A stretch of DNA of 64,000 nt from Phoebastria nigripes (GCA_035582835.1 JAYKAV010002031.1:3745-67744); one strand, 5' to 3'. Shown: positions 25,201 to 39,930, numbered from the stretch's first letter. Notes: generated by a model not told the origin, from the letters alone. Program-made: numbers and translations.

Positions 25201-26534
25201 TCTCATAACAAATGCTGGGCATTTGTTCTACTGCTAAAATTTGTAAGAGTTCTGAGAAGAATGCCAATGTTTGTTGCATATCAGAAACAACTGGAAACAA
25301 GCCTATAAAAACATTTAGTTTTCAGAGATTCCTAACATTGAAAAAGATGAGAAGAAAATGGAAAATATTAGGCTTTTTTGGTGTAGATCTGGAGATAAAC
25401 ACAAAGACATGTAGAGAGCTCTGAAGCAATAAATGCTTTACAGAAGGTAAAGTGGGCACTAAGCTGGTATTTTCCCCTTCTAGAACAAAAGAAGAAAGGG
25501 AATTCCAGTAAAACAGCAAAACAGCAAATTCAAAATGGAACAATTTTTAGGCAAACTAAATTATTACTTTGATATAAAATGCTGAAACAGTAAATAAAAC
25601 TGTTTAGACAATGAACTAACGTTAACTCATTGAGAAAATGATTCTGCGTAACTTTTGTAGAAAGGGTATGAAGTTTATGGAGACTCAGGACTCGAATGCT
25701 TCAATGCTTTTCCACTGTAAAATTAAACTTGCAATAGGGACATAAATTTTGCATTTTTCCTTTCTTATTTAATCAAATCAAAATTAACTTCTCTTTCAGA
25801 AAAATACAGGAGTTTGGCAACCTGACAGGATTTTGCAGTTGTCTTGGAAGAATCACTTCTTAGTTGCTCTTATTTTGACTATTGTCAGAGGTCTTGGGAT
25901 CCTTGCAGAGTTCTTGGGCAGCAGGCTTTTGGTAGCTCTAGGAAAACAATTATTGGTAAAGTTGGAAAAGAATTTTGAAAATCAAAATGTGTGGGGTTTT
26001 TTAAGGAATAAAAAGTTTGTATGTTTAAATAGATCCAAGCCTGCCTAGTAAGAGGTAAGATCTAAATTTTTTAGCATACTGATACAAGTCCTCAAACTCT
26101 ATTCTCTATCTGGAATTCTTACCAGTTTATATCCACAAATACTATTACCCAATTGATGCTGTAGTCAGTATTGATAAGGTAGATAACTATGAGCTTGGAG
26201 TCTCTGCTCAAGTCCAGTGCTGTAGAAGTCCTTCACAAACAGGCCATGTCATAAGAGCTATGAGAAAGCATCTTTTTTTTTCATGCTAACTGTGCAGCAT
26301 GGGAAGTAGATAAGTAAAACTTACGCTAGCCAAGGCCCAACTGAATGTATCTTTGAAGTTCGTACTGTGGGTTACACCATAAGTGGAAATACTCTTTTTA
26401 GAAAGTTCTATATCACCTAGCTCAGTTAGTTTCTTAATAAGTGAAATCTGCTGTCTTTGAACTTAACTAATATTCCTAACTTGGACAAATATGAGTGCAA
26501 ATTCTGCCAGAACAATGACAGTCTCACTGATCTT
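19258..26534. other. AT-rich non-coding stretch
   Basis: No gene is recognised in about 7.3 kb. The stretch opens with a TAATTAAT low-complexity run (19261-19284). A pyrimidine-rich part lies at about 21340-21700. The region 20281-20420 has clustered developmental-type motifs and is listed separately. Open frames are 60-85 codons with no motif. Confidence 0.55.
20281..20420. promoter_or_regulatory. Candidate conserved non-coding element or enhancer
   Basis: Within 140 bp there is a TCF/LEF-like CCTTTGAT (20299-20306), a perfect octamer ATGCAAAT (20350-20357, the POU/OCT site) and a homeodomain-type TAATTA (20399-20404), in otherwise non-repetitive DNA. This is the usual look of vertebrate developmental enhancers. 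In AT-rich DNA each motif alone is expected often by chance, so this is only a candidate. Confidence 0.25.
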
Positions 26535-26554
26535 AAAAAAAAAAAAAAAAAAAA
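26535..26554 (+). repeat. A20 homopolymer
   Basis: Twenty consecutive A bases. No polyadenylation signal or gene-like sequence is visible just upstream, so it is not supported as the tail of a processed pseudogene. Confidence 0.95.
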
Positions 26555-29500
26555 GGTTTTAAGCTCCTTTTAATGGTGTAATGATTAGAAAGGTTGGGGT
26601 ACATGTACAAAATAGGTTTATAAGGAAAAGATTAAGGCAGGAAATGTAATTTCTTTCCTTGTGTGTATCCAAGAGCAGACACTCAGAAAAATTACAGCAG
26701 ACAAGACTCCTTCCACTGTGAAATGTAGTAGGTCCCGTCACTATAAACAGTCATTTTAGAAAGTTACCATAGAAGTATCTTCCATCTCAGTTTGCTTCAC
26801 TGAAAACAGGTTTATGTAATGTTTCAGTCCTTCATCCTCATTGGGCCCTAAGTCATGACTGTAACCATCACCTCCTGGGTAGGTAATATTACTCATCTGA
26901 TTTTTCCTTACTATTTGTTACACAGCTGCATGGCATTATGTTCTCCTTGATACTGATTAGGTTTCTGATATTTTAATTTAAAGCTCTTCAGAATGTTTTC
27001 CAGTATTATAATAATCTATATCATGATACTTTGTTTACTTTGTAAACTTTACTGACAAACATCTATTGATCTCTCTTTTGATTCCTATGTTTTTGAGCTG
27101 TCCTGCACTGAGATAGTGAAGAGTTTACAAAGCTTTGAGACTATCCCTGGAGTCTACCTTTGTCAGGCATATTTGCTCTCAAGGATTATTAAAAAAAAAT
27201 TGTTTTTACTGTCTTACCACTTTCTTGTCTTACTTCTGTACCATTTTTCTTTTTTTTTCCTATGACAGGTCAGAAATGTTTAACAAGACCTCTCTGAAAA
27301 GAAACCAAAGTTGTAAGAATTTACATTTCATTTAAATAGTTGAATTGTTTTTTATCTTCAGATTTAAAGAAACTGTGCCTTGTTTTTGTTTGATGCTCTT
27401 GTATGTGTATGTATGTTAATATGCATGCATGTTTGTACATCTTAGACTGCTTCATCTGAATTTAAGAAACCAGGTTTGTAGGAGTGTCATGCAATTTTCA
27501 TAATTATTAGATCAGTGCAGTTTGGGAGAGTTTTATGATAAACACAATCTTTTTGGTTCTTATTACAAATGGTGCAGCTGATGCTGGAATAGAGTATGTA
27601 TGCCTGAGTGATGTATCACTTTTATCAGTCTAAATACATCAAGAGAAAGAGTTTGAATGTATTTTAGGAGCAGCACAGATGGGAATTAGCAAACAAGTGT
27701 TTAGAGAAATATCATAGTGTTTTCTAGGTATAGATTCTTCTATCATGTCAATCTCCCTGGTCCAGTTTTCTCTCCCCATAGCATAATGATCAGAACAGTC
27801 ATGCAGACTGAAAGCGCTTTTAAACTAGAAAGGAACAGAGTGGTATGTTCAGAAGTTGCATCTCTAGCCTCCAGATCTGTCGCTGAACTCACCTGGGATG
27901 AACTGGATACCAAACAGCAAAAGCTTTGTTAACTACACAAAACCCAATTGTTGTGCCAGTACCTTAAGGAAGCTAAGAATCAGCTATCAAAGGGCTATCT
28001 TGAGAAGTGAATCAATGGAAAGCGTCCTACTTGCCAAGTGTTTATTCTTAGTAAACAAGATTGCTTTGACAGGGTTGTTTACGTTGCCACTCATTAAATA
28101 ACTGAATAAAAATGTATTTTTGCTTTTATGGCTTTGTTGAACATTTAGATGTGTAAAATTAAACGTGAGCTGAAATTTCACTACTATTCTGAGACTATTT
28201 GGGCCTTGCCATGAATAAGTTTGCCAGTGAATTCTAGAAGTCAGATGGAGGGACTAAAGGGAGGTTTTTGTTAGGTCAAATTTACATGCATGTTTACCCT
28301 TTACAGTGTTCAGCTGCTCATAGTAGTGATAGGAAGTCTGGATTATGTTTTGCTATGTTCATTTTTTTTCAGGTTATTGCCTTGTCATGGGAAAACACAC
28401 CTATCTCAATGTATGGTTTCATTTTAAAAGCTCATAATAATATTTGAAGCATATGGAAGGTGCATATGCTGTCGGCACATTCCATGAGGAACAGAGCTGT
28501 CCAGTTTAACAGAACTGATAATGTTCTAAAAATATTCAGTACATCCTTCAGAGTTAGCTAGAAAGGTCACTGTTGCCATAAAGTTGTTTTAAATACATGT
28601 ACCAAGGACATAATTCATGACTAAACATTTTTGAACAATCTTGAAAACAGCTATTGTATTTCAGGAGTATATAATTATTTTGGGTCAAAACACTTAAGCG
28701 TGTGAGTAAACATTTCATATACTTAGTATTAGATGAGTATAACATTAGGGAACAATATAGAACTGTTTGACAGTGTGCCCAGAGACCATCTGCTAAATCC
28801 CCAGCTGGATATTTGCATGAGCTCTTACCCAGTTTATACACAGACTTTTCAGTGACTTTGCAGACACAGCAGCGAACATTTGCTGTGTCAGTTGAGACTT
28901 TCTTGCTAAAATCAATCCATTGCTTGTAAATTGCAGCTACCTAGCTGGGTTGGGGGGTGAAGAAGAGGATGCTGTTACAGATTCATTATATCTGCAGTAA
29001 AAGGCACGTGAAGGCCATGTGATGCATTCTTTCTTCTTTGAGGGAGTATTTCCAATGCAGTCTATTTTCCCAATGTTGTATTCTGTTAGTTCAAAATGTC
29101 ACATACAAAGCAGATTTATGCTAAAAGGGGAAAAAGGTAACAAACTTAATGACAACAACATTGAGATGAAAATCCATTTTTGATCAAAGATACACAGAAA
29201 GAAATCAACAAAATATCCAATGGAGGCAAGCAATAATATGAAGTTCAAAAATTTGAGGTTAATATACCTCCAGGCAGTAGCCCACTTACAGATTTTGAAG
29301 ATTGGCAGGCCCAAATGTTGCTGCTCATCATGGTAACTACCAGAGATAGTGTCAGAATTCTGTAACAGGCACTGGATAGGAAAAAACCCTAGAAAGCAGA
29401 TAGAAACAGAAAATTGCTTTACAATTTCAAAAGCTGCATTCTACACTACAAAAAAAAATTTTTTTTCACACAGGTACCAGTAATGTGCTGCTGCAGTATA

Positions 29501-32500
29501 AAATTTCAGAGAAGATAGAATGGTTAAAAGAAGATATATGTTTAGGACAGAGACCAAAGGGATATACTTTTTTCCTTTATTTTCATCTATTAATTAGTTT
29601 AATATGCTGCCTAGCTCTCTAGTTATTTTATAATCTCTTTTGTTTAAGAAGGAGAAAGGGAGAAAGAGATCAGAAAAATTGCCTTCAGAGAGGCAGCTCT
29701 AAAATGATCTTGTGTTCAACATGAGATAATGGATTCAGCTTTCTGGTTATGGCACCCCTTGGCACCATCTTTTCTTAACAGTCACCTTGCAGCAGTATTT
29801 CTGTTTCTCTGTTCAAAACATGCTTAACAGGAAACTTGTTAGATCTTTGGTTTCTTGAGGATGCCCAGGTAGCAGATGAGGCCAAGGTTACCTTTTTCAT
29901 TTGTGCTTTCCTAGAAATGATCACTTTTTCTTCCCTAGATATAGATATTGGAACAGTAACATCTTTTTCTTTCTTGTTTTTTAATTCTTGGTATATTATG
30001 TTAGAGAACTACCATCCATCCAATGCTCTACTTGAATTTCACTGGAAGCCTAAGTAAGTACAGAATGAGTTACAAGTTCATTAAGTGACATTTGATGTCA
30101 TGCTTTACTAGCATCACTTCAGTTTCCTAATGCTTGTCTCTGTTAAGAGAGTGGTGACAAGCCCACTTAGCTTACAGTCTTGGTTTGCCTAAATGACTGT
30201 CCTTGTCTAGTGTGCCATCCTCTAAGCAGCAGGATGGTGATATCTGTGCAACTGGTACCCCAGTCAGTATTTTGATCTTGGTCCTGAATTGCACTTAAAG
30301 TAGGTTCAGGCAAGTAAACACTTGAATAAAACACCTTACATTAGTGGACTATTGATCAAGACTGCCTAACTCAGAAATCTCTGATTATTTTTTTCTCTGA
30401 AATTTGAGAAGCTGCTTTATCTAGTGTTTTGATTGCAAACTGGAGATTATTTGGAACCAGGAATTTTTCGTAAGCTTCCCTGATTTTTCAACTTGTACTC
30501 CATCCTGGCATTTCAAAGCCCAAACTTCTTGAACTTTAATGCTTCTTCCATCTTTTTTTCTCCCCTTTGGATGGTTGTTGAGTTGTGAAATGGGTACATC
30601 AAAATGCTTTCTGTAAAACATTTAATTCTGAGTTGTTTTTCCATGGGCCATTCACAGGACTATGAAAGGATTTTTAATGACATTGTAAATACTTTAAATA
30701 TTATAAATATTCTGTATATTTTCAGAGTGCCTGGATCTACTTTGAACTTTAAAGAATGACAAAATTTACTTTTTTTATTTCCTGCTTGTTATTCTTTTCA
30801 TCTGATACAAGTATTACATCTTAATTATACATCTGTTACAATACGAAAAGAATGGAAAGAAGATGCAAACAAGTAAAACTTTCAAAAAAAAAAATCTGTA
30901 TCAAGTTGTTTTCCTTTGGTCTATATCAAATCTCAAACAGTAATCTTTAATTCTCCTAGGTTTGCATGTGGGTAATACTGACACTTTCTTTGTCTGTATA
31001 CCTAGAAAAGACAGGTCTCAGTCTTCTGAGGCAAAGTTGGGATGCAGATAATTGCTTCTATGCCAGTTCTCAATTTTTTAAGCTTGCTTTTCTCATTACA
31101 GGCTCCTAGCAGCTTCTGTATTCCCATCAGGAGTCAAGTCTAAATCTATCAAATTCCATGAAGTTGGTGCTGGTTTTAGCATCTATTATCAGGGAAAAGA
31201 TGGTAATACCTTTAGGACTGAACCCAGTGCTGTAATGGGTGTTTTTCAGCAAATGTTTGATGCTTCCTAGGGTATCTGCTTCAGTGTGAGTTACTTGCAA
31301 TAACTAGGAATATTGTCTCGTCTAGGTAAGCCATGCTCAGTTATTAAAATAAAAATATCCATGAGAGATACTAGAGCACCATGGAAAGATTTATAACCAT
31401 AAAAGACCTGGTACATGTGTTGTCCATCAAGGTGAAAGTGGGATGGATTCAGTCCTGAAAGCATTTTATCTGAGAGACTGCATTTCTTTCCTGAATAAAG
31501 AATTCTGAAGACTGCTGAAGCCCATAGATCTTCTGATCCCCTAAATCTCTCTGCCAAGCATTTGAATATTTGAGAAATTATTTCTCTCTATTAAAGGACC
31601 CTCTCAAGCTCAACTGTCACCCTCAGCTCTATGAGAAATATTATAGATGTCACTTTTGCATACATCATCTGAACGTGGAAAAATGAAAACCACAGCAAAA
31701 GGATCTTTCTGTCTTTTTAATGACGTTGTTTGCCCTAGTAACACATAAGGCAACTGCAATAACAAGATATGAGTTCCTGACTGAAAACTGAATTGGTAAA
31801 GGAATTCTTCAGCAAAGTCTTGTGCCATATATACTTTATTATCATGAAAGGTTAAACTATAAATTAAAATTTCTGTTGAGTGTGAAGGTCTGAGGAGAAC
31901 AGCCTTGAGCAAAAGCAGTGTCTCATGAGACAGAGATCCAAACTACTTTGGCCACTAATTACTACTAGGAGTGCCAAGAGCCAGTCTTCCAGGGAACTAT
32001 AGCCCTGGCTCATGACTCCACCAGGAACTGGCCCAGGCAAGGGATGCTAAGAAACATTTGACACCTGGTGAATGAGTTCCGGACCAGCAGAGTAGTGAGC
32101 ATAGAAAAGAGGGAAAATCTTCCAGGACCAGGAGTATCTGTTCTGAAAGGCTTTTGGTAAAATATTTTACAGTGCAATAAATATATTTGTAGGATGCTTC
32201 TTTCTAGCCTATGGTATAAAAAAAAAAGAAAAAATTTGGTTTCAAGAGTTGTATAAAATAGGTTTCAGAAACCTAGGAGACTTTAAATCACTGCCAAAGG
32301 TTACTTTTTGAAAAACCCAAGGAAAATCTTCTTTTTGTTGTGTAAGGTTGAGAGGTTTGTATAGGACCAAGCTCCCAGACCTTTTACACTAGCTCTCACT
32401 AAGCATATAGGTGAACCCCAGCACTCCCAAAAGAAAGGGCTTTTATTTTTTTGCTAGGATTCAAATGTCTCACCAACAGATGTAGAAAGAGGTAAATACT

Positions 32501-35500
32501 GTTACAACCCTATAATCTGCCTCATCTAAAATAATTGTGTTTCTGTAAACATCATCAAAGAGGTTTCTACTTGTTCAACAGCTTGCTTTTTTTTTTCTTC
32601 CCTGCTTATCAATGAGTCTTGAGACCTGAAAAACATGGTGCAAGTATGAAATACAGTAATAGAAATGTAATGTTAGCAGAAAAAGTGTTGATGTTAAATA
32701 CAAATAAATTAGGCAAACCATTCCCTTTAAACATATTTAATCTAATTAATTAATATACTTGCAGATAAAATCTGTAGTAGCACTGGTGCTGTTTTCTTTC
32801 TCTTCCATTCTTTCAAAAGAAGAAAAATTGTTCAATGATTTTGCTTCTGATTAATTTATTATCACAATCTGTTTTGCCAGAGCATTCTGCCCTTCATTCC
32901 TGGTATATGTTCCTTATTAGTACGCTGCAGTGGAATTTTATAGAAAATACTAATATGGCTGCTTGCATAGCACCTGTCACTTGGAATTCTATAGTATAAA
33001 CCCTACAGATTCTGATGGAAACCTGAACAGAATACAAATTTGCCAATGCAGCAGGCATCTTTAATAATCTGTAGAGTTTGTAAGTTTTCAATGTTACTGA
33101 AATGTCTTTCAGCCTTTTAACAGAAAAGAGACTCTGCTGTAAGAAATCAGATGCAGGTTGAAATTGAAATATTTCCCTAGAATGTAGCCTCATATTAAAA
33201 TACATTATGCCTTTATTCACCAAATAGTCTTGATTTTTCCCATTCATTCTAGTGCTAAAAACCTGTAAAATTCAAGTTTCTTTTCGTTTTATCAGTGTGA
33301 CACAAATTTAATTCAGTCTTGACCACTGTGGCTCCTAAATCGCAAAGTAATCAATTGTGCCTCCTGTAAAATGAACTGAGAAAAGTTTGCCATTTTATGA
33401 GCTCACTGCCTGTGCAAGACATCTCATTTAGAACACTTAGTAAACTTCACTCTAATCAAATTTAGTGTTTGAAACCTGGACTGGCTGTTAATGGTCCAAA
33501 AATAGACCAGTCCCTTTTGGAGTACATTTGCCTACAAAATGCTATCTATTGATGTTTTCTTGAAGCAACTGCTTGTCTTTGTCTATCAGGAATATCAGAT
33601 GTCAGTTTGGGAGGAATAATTGTAAGAAAGCTTGCATTTATAAAATTATAGTGTTAACCCTGTAAATTAACTGTCAATGTATACATTCTAAACCTGTGCC
33701 AAATAAGCTTTAATAAGATATATGCAAACTCCCAGAATGCAAACCTAAAACTGTCAGATTGCTGATATTATTTCAAACCTTCTTCCTTTTCTTTCGTAAT
33801 TTTGAGTCAAGCAGAAACAGCTCTGCAAATCGAGACAGTCTCAAGGGGCATACAGGGGGGATGGAATACAGCTGGCATTTACATGGTACCACAGTGAAGC
33901 ATCTTTTCTGTGCCAGTGTGTTATATAAGTGACGTCTAAGAAATAATGAAGCAGAGAGAAGGTGACATTAAAGGGAAAGCATGTCCTGTAGGCTTATGAA
34001 ATGAAGATAGTATTGTAGAAGGAGAATAGGGGCTGATTATACCCTAATATTGTAAACCAAGTAGGATTCCAATTTAACAAGCGTTGTTTAATATGAAATT
34101 CCTAATGTACAGAGCATGCATAGCACTGAAGTGCCTCTTCATGGTAAAGCCATTTAGAATTTTTTATTTAATATAAGCATCTTATGATTCAATTCAACCT
34201 GAGAAGTATTCATTTTTTTCCTCCATGAACTGCTCAGATTTTACATTTGACACTGTGGAATTAAAAGACCAGCTGGTAAACTATTTTAAGCCACCAGAAT
34301 TCTGTCAGTTTTCAGAAAGTTGTAGTAGTTGAGGGTACAGCTCAATGTCTTGGCTCAGACTATGTCTCAGTCTCTCAGCAAACTTGAAATGATGAATGAA
34401 TCTTCCTTTGTGGTAGTATATTTTCTGGAGTCTGTTTTTAGGGGGAGGTAGGAGCATATCAAACTCTTACTTGTCCTGACTTTGCTCTGGCATACACAAA
34501 GTCATACATCCAAGATGTTCTGTGTCTAAACTAATAGGCTGAATCATAAAGTTATTCTCAAAGCAACATACATTGATTATAGACTATAAACGCCTCAATT
34601 TAACTTCGAGAAGCCATGCATCTTGACTGTAAAGCTCTGCTGAATGTCTGGGTATGAGGTTGTCCCTGCCACAACTTACAACCAGGCATATTCTTTTTAA
34701 GGGTACGTATTTGGACCTTCTCTGGACATTCAAGTCTGGAAGAGGTATATCAGGTAGCAGAAATCCCACTGTTCCTTATTCCTGATTTCCCAGTCATTCT
34801 GTATCCTGCTTTTCTCTGCCATACATAAATGGAAGCAAATAACACAAAGGCCACTGACTGTACTTTGCTTTGCAAAGGAATTTAGATCATTCTCAGAAAA
34901 CTATGGAGAAAACTGAATGGTTTTGGAGTAGGTTTCCAAGTATAAAACTACACTGGAAGGACAGATTGTACAGTAATATATAGCCTCAAAGTCAGCCCTA
35001 AACAGCATGTGAATTGGAACTGAAATGGTAATTTCATAGTTCAATTCTTCGCAAACATAATATATCTAAAAAATATCCCAGATAATGATCATCTGCCATA
35101 AAATCTTGACCTGGGTATCTGTAGACTAGTCCTTCATCAATGCAATGTTTTTATGGTCATCCATATCTGTAAATTCTTGTTCTCAGGAGTCTTTTAAGTT
35201 AGTAGAGCATACAGGGCTGGAGAATGTCTTTTCCTGGATCGTTTACTACGTAATATTATTTAATTTTTTGGAATTTTACTGACATGGAGAAGAATTCTTA
35301 TTCCTGCCCTAGGTACCTACCTAGCATCTCATCAGCTTGTAAATTGTAATAGCAATACATGACTGTGTTAATGTTGTATGGATGCCAGATTAGTAGCCAA
35401 GCTACTTAATAACAGTTGTGAAGAAAAAGACCGGGCTGAACAGACTGCAACTTTCTCTGAAAACCTTGTTAAACTTTCCACTGTTAAACTCTCTCCATTG

Positions 35501-38500
35501 TAAACTTCCTCTAAGGTCAGGTTTTGAAGCATAAGGAGCTGTTTCATTACTAACATTTCCAGTAAAAAGTTAAGCCTCAGAAAACTGATGGCAGTTGTTC
35601 TTGAAAGCTGTAAGAACTTTTCTCATAATGGTACTTAAGTCTATCTTAAAATAATCATAAATTAAAATCTACCTTTTGTGATTTAAACTTGGATTTCAAG
35701 TTTTTTGAACAGCTTGGATTTGCTTCTATATCTTAAATATTCAAGACAACCAATTTTGATTTGAACCCTTCTAGTTCAGTCTTTGCAATGACCTTTACTG
35801 GAATTCTTATGGGTTATTCAAGCCTTGGAGTTTGAAAACTTCTATTTTAAATGAACACAGTTCATACAAATTAAATTATGCAAAGCTCAAGCTGCAATTA
35901 TTTGTGCAGTCTATCGGTTTGCCAAAACTAAAAATGGGACATGTGAGTGATGTGATTTAATCTGCACAATATAGGCATCCAGTTGTTTTGAACATAAAAA
36001 GCAGGACAGTCAGCATCTTGTATAAACTGCTATGCAAACAGAAAAAAAAAAAATGTATGCACATTAAAGGCTTAATTCTCTCTTACTTGAAATACAGGTC
36101 AGATTTGAACCTTACACTGTTCTGATGTAGGTTTCATGTTGAGATAAACCTTTTTCATAGTTCTATTTAAAAAAGATTTTGGAGAAAAGATGAATGCTTA
36201 ATAATACATGCCGATTAACATTTTTGTCTCTGTATCAATTAAAAAACCAGCTTTGAATGTTGGCAGTTTTCTTTATCTTTTTAGAAGCTATTGTTTGCTT
36301 GTAAGAATGTGCAGTTGAATTCTTTAATAAGCATGTACTTGTATGTGTAGATATTTCTAATTCCTGCTTTCAACAAGCACTTAAATTGCTTTTACATAAA
36401 TATTGCCATTTATTTTGCATGCAGTTGCACATTTTTGAGTACTTTCAAAATATAGCCTCCATTTAAAACTGTCCACTGAAAGGCAAATTCCATCTTATGC
36501 TTCAGTTAAAATCCTGAAACGCTCTATGTTTATAGAAATATAATAATTACTTTTCTCTTTTGAAATCTTATTTGTTGAAGTTTAAATATACTGCTAATGT
36601 ATCCTCTTAACATTGCAGTTTCTGATACATTTGAAATCTAGGAGACTGAACCTCTGTGACTTTTGAAATACCATAAAGCATCTTTTATGCTTCTCCTAAA
36701 CATACAAAGGCTTTTCAAAATAGAACTTTTCAATACTTGATTGGAAACATCTGGAGTTTTCACATAGATTTAAAAATTAGAAGGTCCCATCTTTCTTCCC
36801 AGCCCCAGCTGTATGTTTTAGCTGCCTCTTTTTTGCTGGTTCCAGTGCTCATCACACTCTGCTGGAAACTGCCCAGTGTCACTGAGGTCTAGAGTTTACA
36901 AAAAGAAGAGTACCAAAATGTGCAACAGAGAGCAAAGGAGATACAGGACTACAGCAGCCAACAGTTAGGATTTGAAAAAGCCTATGATTTGGGGAAAATT
37001 TTCACCTGCACAAGAACAGAAGTGTGATTAAGAAAAAAAGTATTCTGTTCTGGGAAAAAAAAACAATCAAAGCCACACTAGAAGAGACAACTGCCCTTCA
37101 TATGTTTCATAGAACTCTTATATCTTCCTTCTTATATGTCTGTATATCCATATCTCTGTAAATGGTTGGTGCAAACAAGTTTAGGTGTCTGGTGACTAAA
37201 TAGTCATGTGGGGATCCTATGTAGCATCTCAACACAATTGCAGTTACTGTACTTATGGATATATTTGCAGAGTAATCCCACTCTTGATTTTTGCTGTCCA
37301 TGGGATAAGAAGTAGGTAAAAGCATAGCCTTTTCCTCTGCTATTTCTGATTGAACACAGCCATACCAAGGGGAGTACACAGGGAAATTCAGCTTAACACT
37401 GAAGAGTATGGAATGATTTTATTTTTTTTCATAAGTCCTAACTCTGAGCCACAGAAATATTTTATGCGCTGTTCTTAAACTACAATCTAATTTAACTGCT
37501 ACTGCAATTTAACTGCAGTTGCATTTTAAATACAACTGCATTTTTAACAGCCTCTTAAAAAATCCTAAACAAACCCAAAACCACTAGAGCTGCTGAACTT
37601 TTTTATACATGGATTTGTACTTTGCAAGCCCTAAGAATCCTTGCAAGGACTATCTTTCAAGAGTAAATAAGCACTCCTTACCACCTGTGATTCTCTGCAC
37701 CGTCATGCACACTATTTGCCACATAATGAAACTTCTCTTTCACATCAAACTTAAGTTGTAAGCAATTGTTCTCTCCGTCTTATACATAACAGGATATGGT
37801 ACCCAGCAGAATACACAGGTTGCTATACATTCTGTTCTGTACAACAGAACATCACTGTTCTGCTGTTGTCGCAAACTATTGTGTTCTTGAGACTCCCACT
37901 ATCAATATGAAACTTCAGTTTCATTACATTACATTATTGAATTCAAACAGGTACTGTATTTCCATTGTCCAGGAACTGACACTGTTGAAAAGGTTCAATT
38001 TACATGCACAGAAACACCATTTAAGTATATTTTTACTGTTGCTGCCAGTCTAAGTTTGGACACCTGAAAGAACTGTCTACCAAGAAACAGGTCAAACCAA
38101 AGTTTCTCACAAGATGGTTTGTCCAAATGCATGTTAAAAGATTGAAAGTTTTTTCAGTTCAGTCCTATGTGCTGTGCAATACTTGCATATGTGTAGCATT
38201 AATTCAAAATACGTTANCCACCTGTTCCCTGTAATTGTTCTAGGATACTTGGTTTTGGAAAAGTGCCAAATATTGCAGTAGCTTGAGAACATATGAACAT
38301 AAGCATATTCCCAGCCTGAAGACACTTCAGGTACTTGATCGTGATCAAATAACTTTTAATTTGTCATGTAATCAGTAGCGGAGACAGAAATAAAATGAGG
38401 TAATCTGTGATTCTAACCCTCTACTGCAACTTCTGGACAGCATTCTTGAATTTAGTTTGAAATGAAACCTTACTGGAAGAATACTTGCTTGTGTGAATTC

Positions 38501-39506
38501 ATAAAGTAAATTGTTCCACCATCTTTCAAAACACACAGTTTGTATGTCAGGTATTTGCTACTCATCTTTCCACAGATCATTAACGTGGATTGAGAGAAGT
38601 CCTCCTTTCCTCATCTATGTTTTTCTTTCTTCTACTCCAGCTCCCCTTCTTTGATGTGACCCATTATCTGATTAACTTTTGAGACTGTCTCTGGAGGGAT
38701 GATGTGGAATGTTGCTTTTGTAAAGTTCCTGGAAAACTAACGAAAGCATTCTGCAATCTGCGGAACTCTAGATATACTTTGAAATGTTTTTATATCTTGG
38801 GGTTCTTTTGAATACTCATGACTTTGACTTTTGGCACTGACAGGAAGAAATACACTTTATAGGTCTCTAGATCCCATGTCTCTAAATTGCATTTCCTGAA
38901 AAAATGGCAATTTCTGTGCACAACACAGAGATTGAATGCAAGGCTATAATTCAGCTTTGGTTTTCTGCTGATGACATAAACCACAAGAGCTTGTTGGTTT
39001 ATGAACAGCAGCAACAACAATACACAGAGACCGAATTACTGCCTGTGTATTCGTTAGAGATAAAGTGGTGTTGCCCACAATCCAAAAATAATATGTACTT
39101 GTACTTTCCAATTTAATTGTAAACAGGTAAATGAAGACTACTTAAAGTGTAAGAAATGAGTTGCATAAAATCAAAATGGTTGACCAGTCTTCATGAGTCT
39201 GTGACATACTGACTACAACAAATGTGTGGCTATTTTAGACAGAAAAATATTCAAATGGTATTTATTAAATTTTCTGTTGGCACCTTCTTTCCCTGTGCTC
39301 TCTCTTCAGCTAGAAGAGACATTTCCAAAACGGAATTCTGTTATAACTGACTGGCACTGTATATAGCTGGTGCTGAACTATCTTTCCTCTAAATATCTTT
39401 GAGACAATTAGTGGCATCACAGCAGCACTGGCTAAAATTAGAGCTATCTTTGTAACTGCATGAAGTGACATAATATAGCATCTCCTTGGGAATGAATATT
39501 CTCTTC
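26555..39506. other. AT-rich non-coding stretch (about 13 kb)
   Basis: No gene or transposon is recognised. Open frames reach at most 117 codons (minus, 32894-33247) and show no motif. It contains an A9T8 block (29450-29466), a 17-bp palindrome (32259-32275) and a local inverted repeat, TGCAGTTG...CAACTGCA, near 37515-37541. Parts such as 33280-33800 and 35850-36700 read like single-copy conserved non-coding DNA, but nothing in one sequence proves it. Confidence 0.55.
32259..32275. repeat. 17-bp palindrome (8-bp arms)
   Basis: TAGGTTTC and GAAACCTA are exact reverse complements around a single A. It is the same odd-centre design as the sites at 2179 and 2812, but shorter and closer to chance expectation. 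Confidence 0.8.
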
Positions 39507-39511
39507 CAAGT
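39507..39511 (+). repeat. Target-site duplication, left copy (CAAGT)
   Basis: CAAGT lies directly before the TG that starts the LTR and is repeated exactly at 40065-40069. A 5-bp duplication is typical of ERVL-type (class III) integrases. Confidence 0.88.
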
Positions 39512-39729
39512 TGTCCTGGTTCTGGCTGGGACAGAGTTAACTTTCTTCCCAGTAGCTGGGGAGGGTGTGCTGTGTTTTGGGTTTGGTATAATAGGAGCAT
39601 TGATGGCCCATTGATGNTTTGGGNGTTGCTGGGNGGTGCTTGCACCGGGCACTTTTCGGCCTCCCATGCCCTGCCAGGTGCATGGGAAGCTGGCGGGGGG
39701 AGCATAGCTGGGGTGGCTGACCCAGCTGG

Positions 39730-39774
39730 CCAATGGGGTATTCCATACCATACAACGTCATGCTCAGTATAAAA
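39730..39774 (+). promoter_or_regulatory. LTR U3 promoter (CCAAT and TATA boxes)
   Basis: CCAAT at 39730-39734 and TATAAAA at 39768-39774 are 34 bp apart. Transcription would be expected to start near 39800. One N directly follows the TATA box (39775). Whether the promoter is still active is unknown. Confidence 0.7.
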
Positions 39775-39930
39775 NCTAAGCGGCGGGGGGGGTGGGCCCT
39801 GGGTCCCGGGTTCTCGTTCGGTTCGGCGGGTGGTGAGCAATTGCATTGTGCATCGCCTGCTTTGTATATTGTTGTTGTTGTTGCTGTTGTCACTGTTATT
39901 ATTACTGTTTTACTTTGTTTTATTTCAATT

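Noticed and set aside
26535..26554. A20 run considered as the tail of a processed pseudogene
   Set aside because: No poly(A) signal, no exon-like sequence upstream and no target duplication were seen.
31990..32016. Hairpin CCAGGG...CCCTGG
   Set aside because: A 6-bp stem is expected often by chance, and no RNA family features are present.
39310..39846. 178-codon minus-strand frame and several overlapping frames across the LTR
   Set aside because: They are open on both strands only because the LTR is GC-rich, they run through Ns, and they do not correspond to retroviral genes, which a solo LTR lacks.
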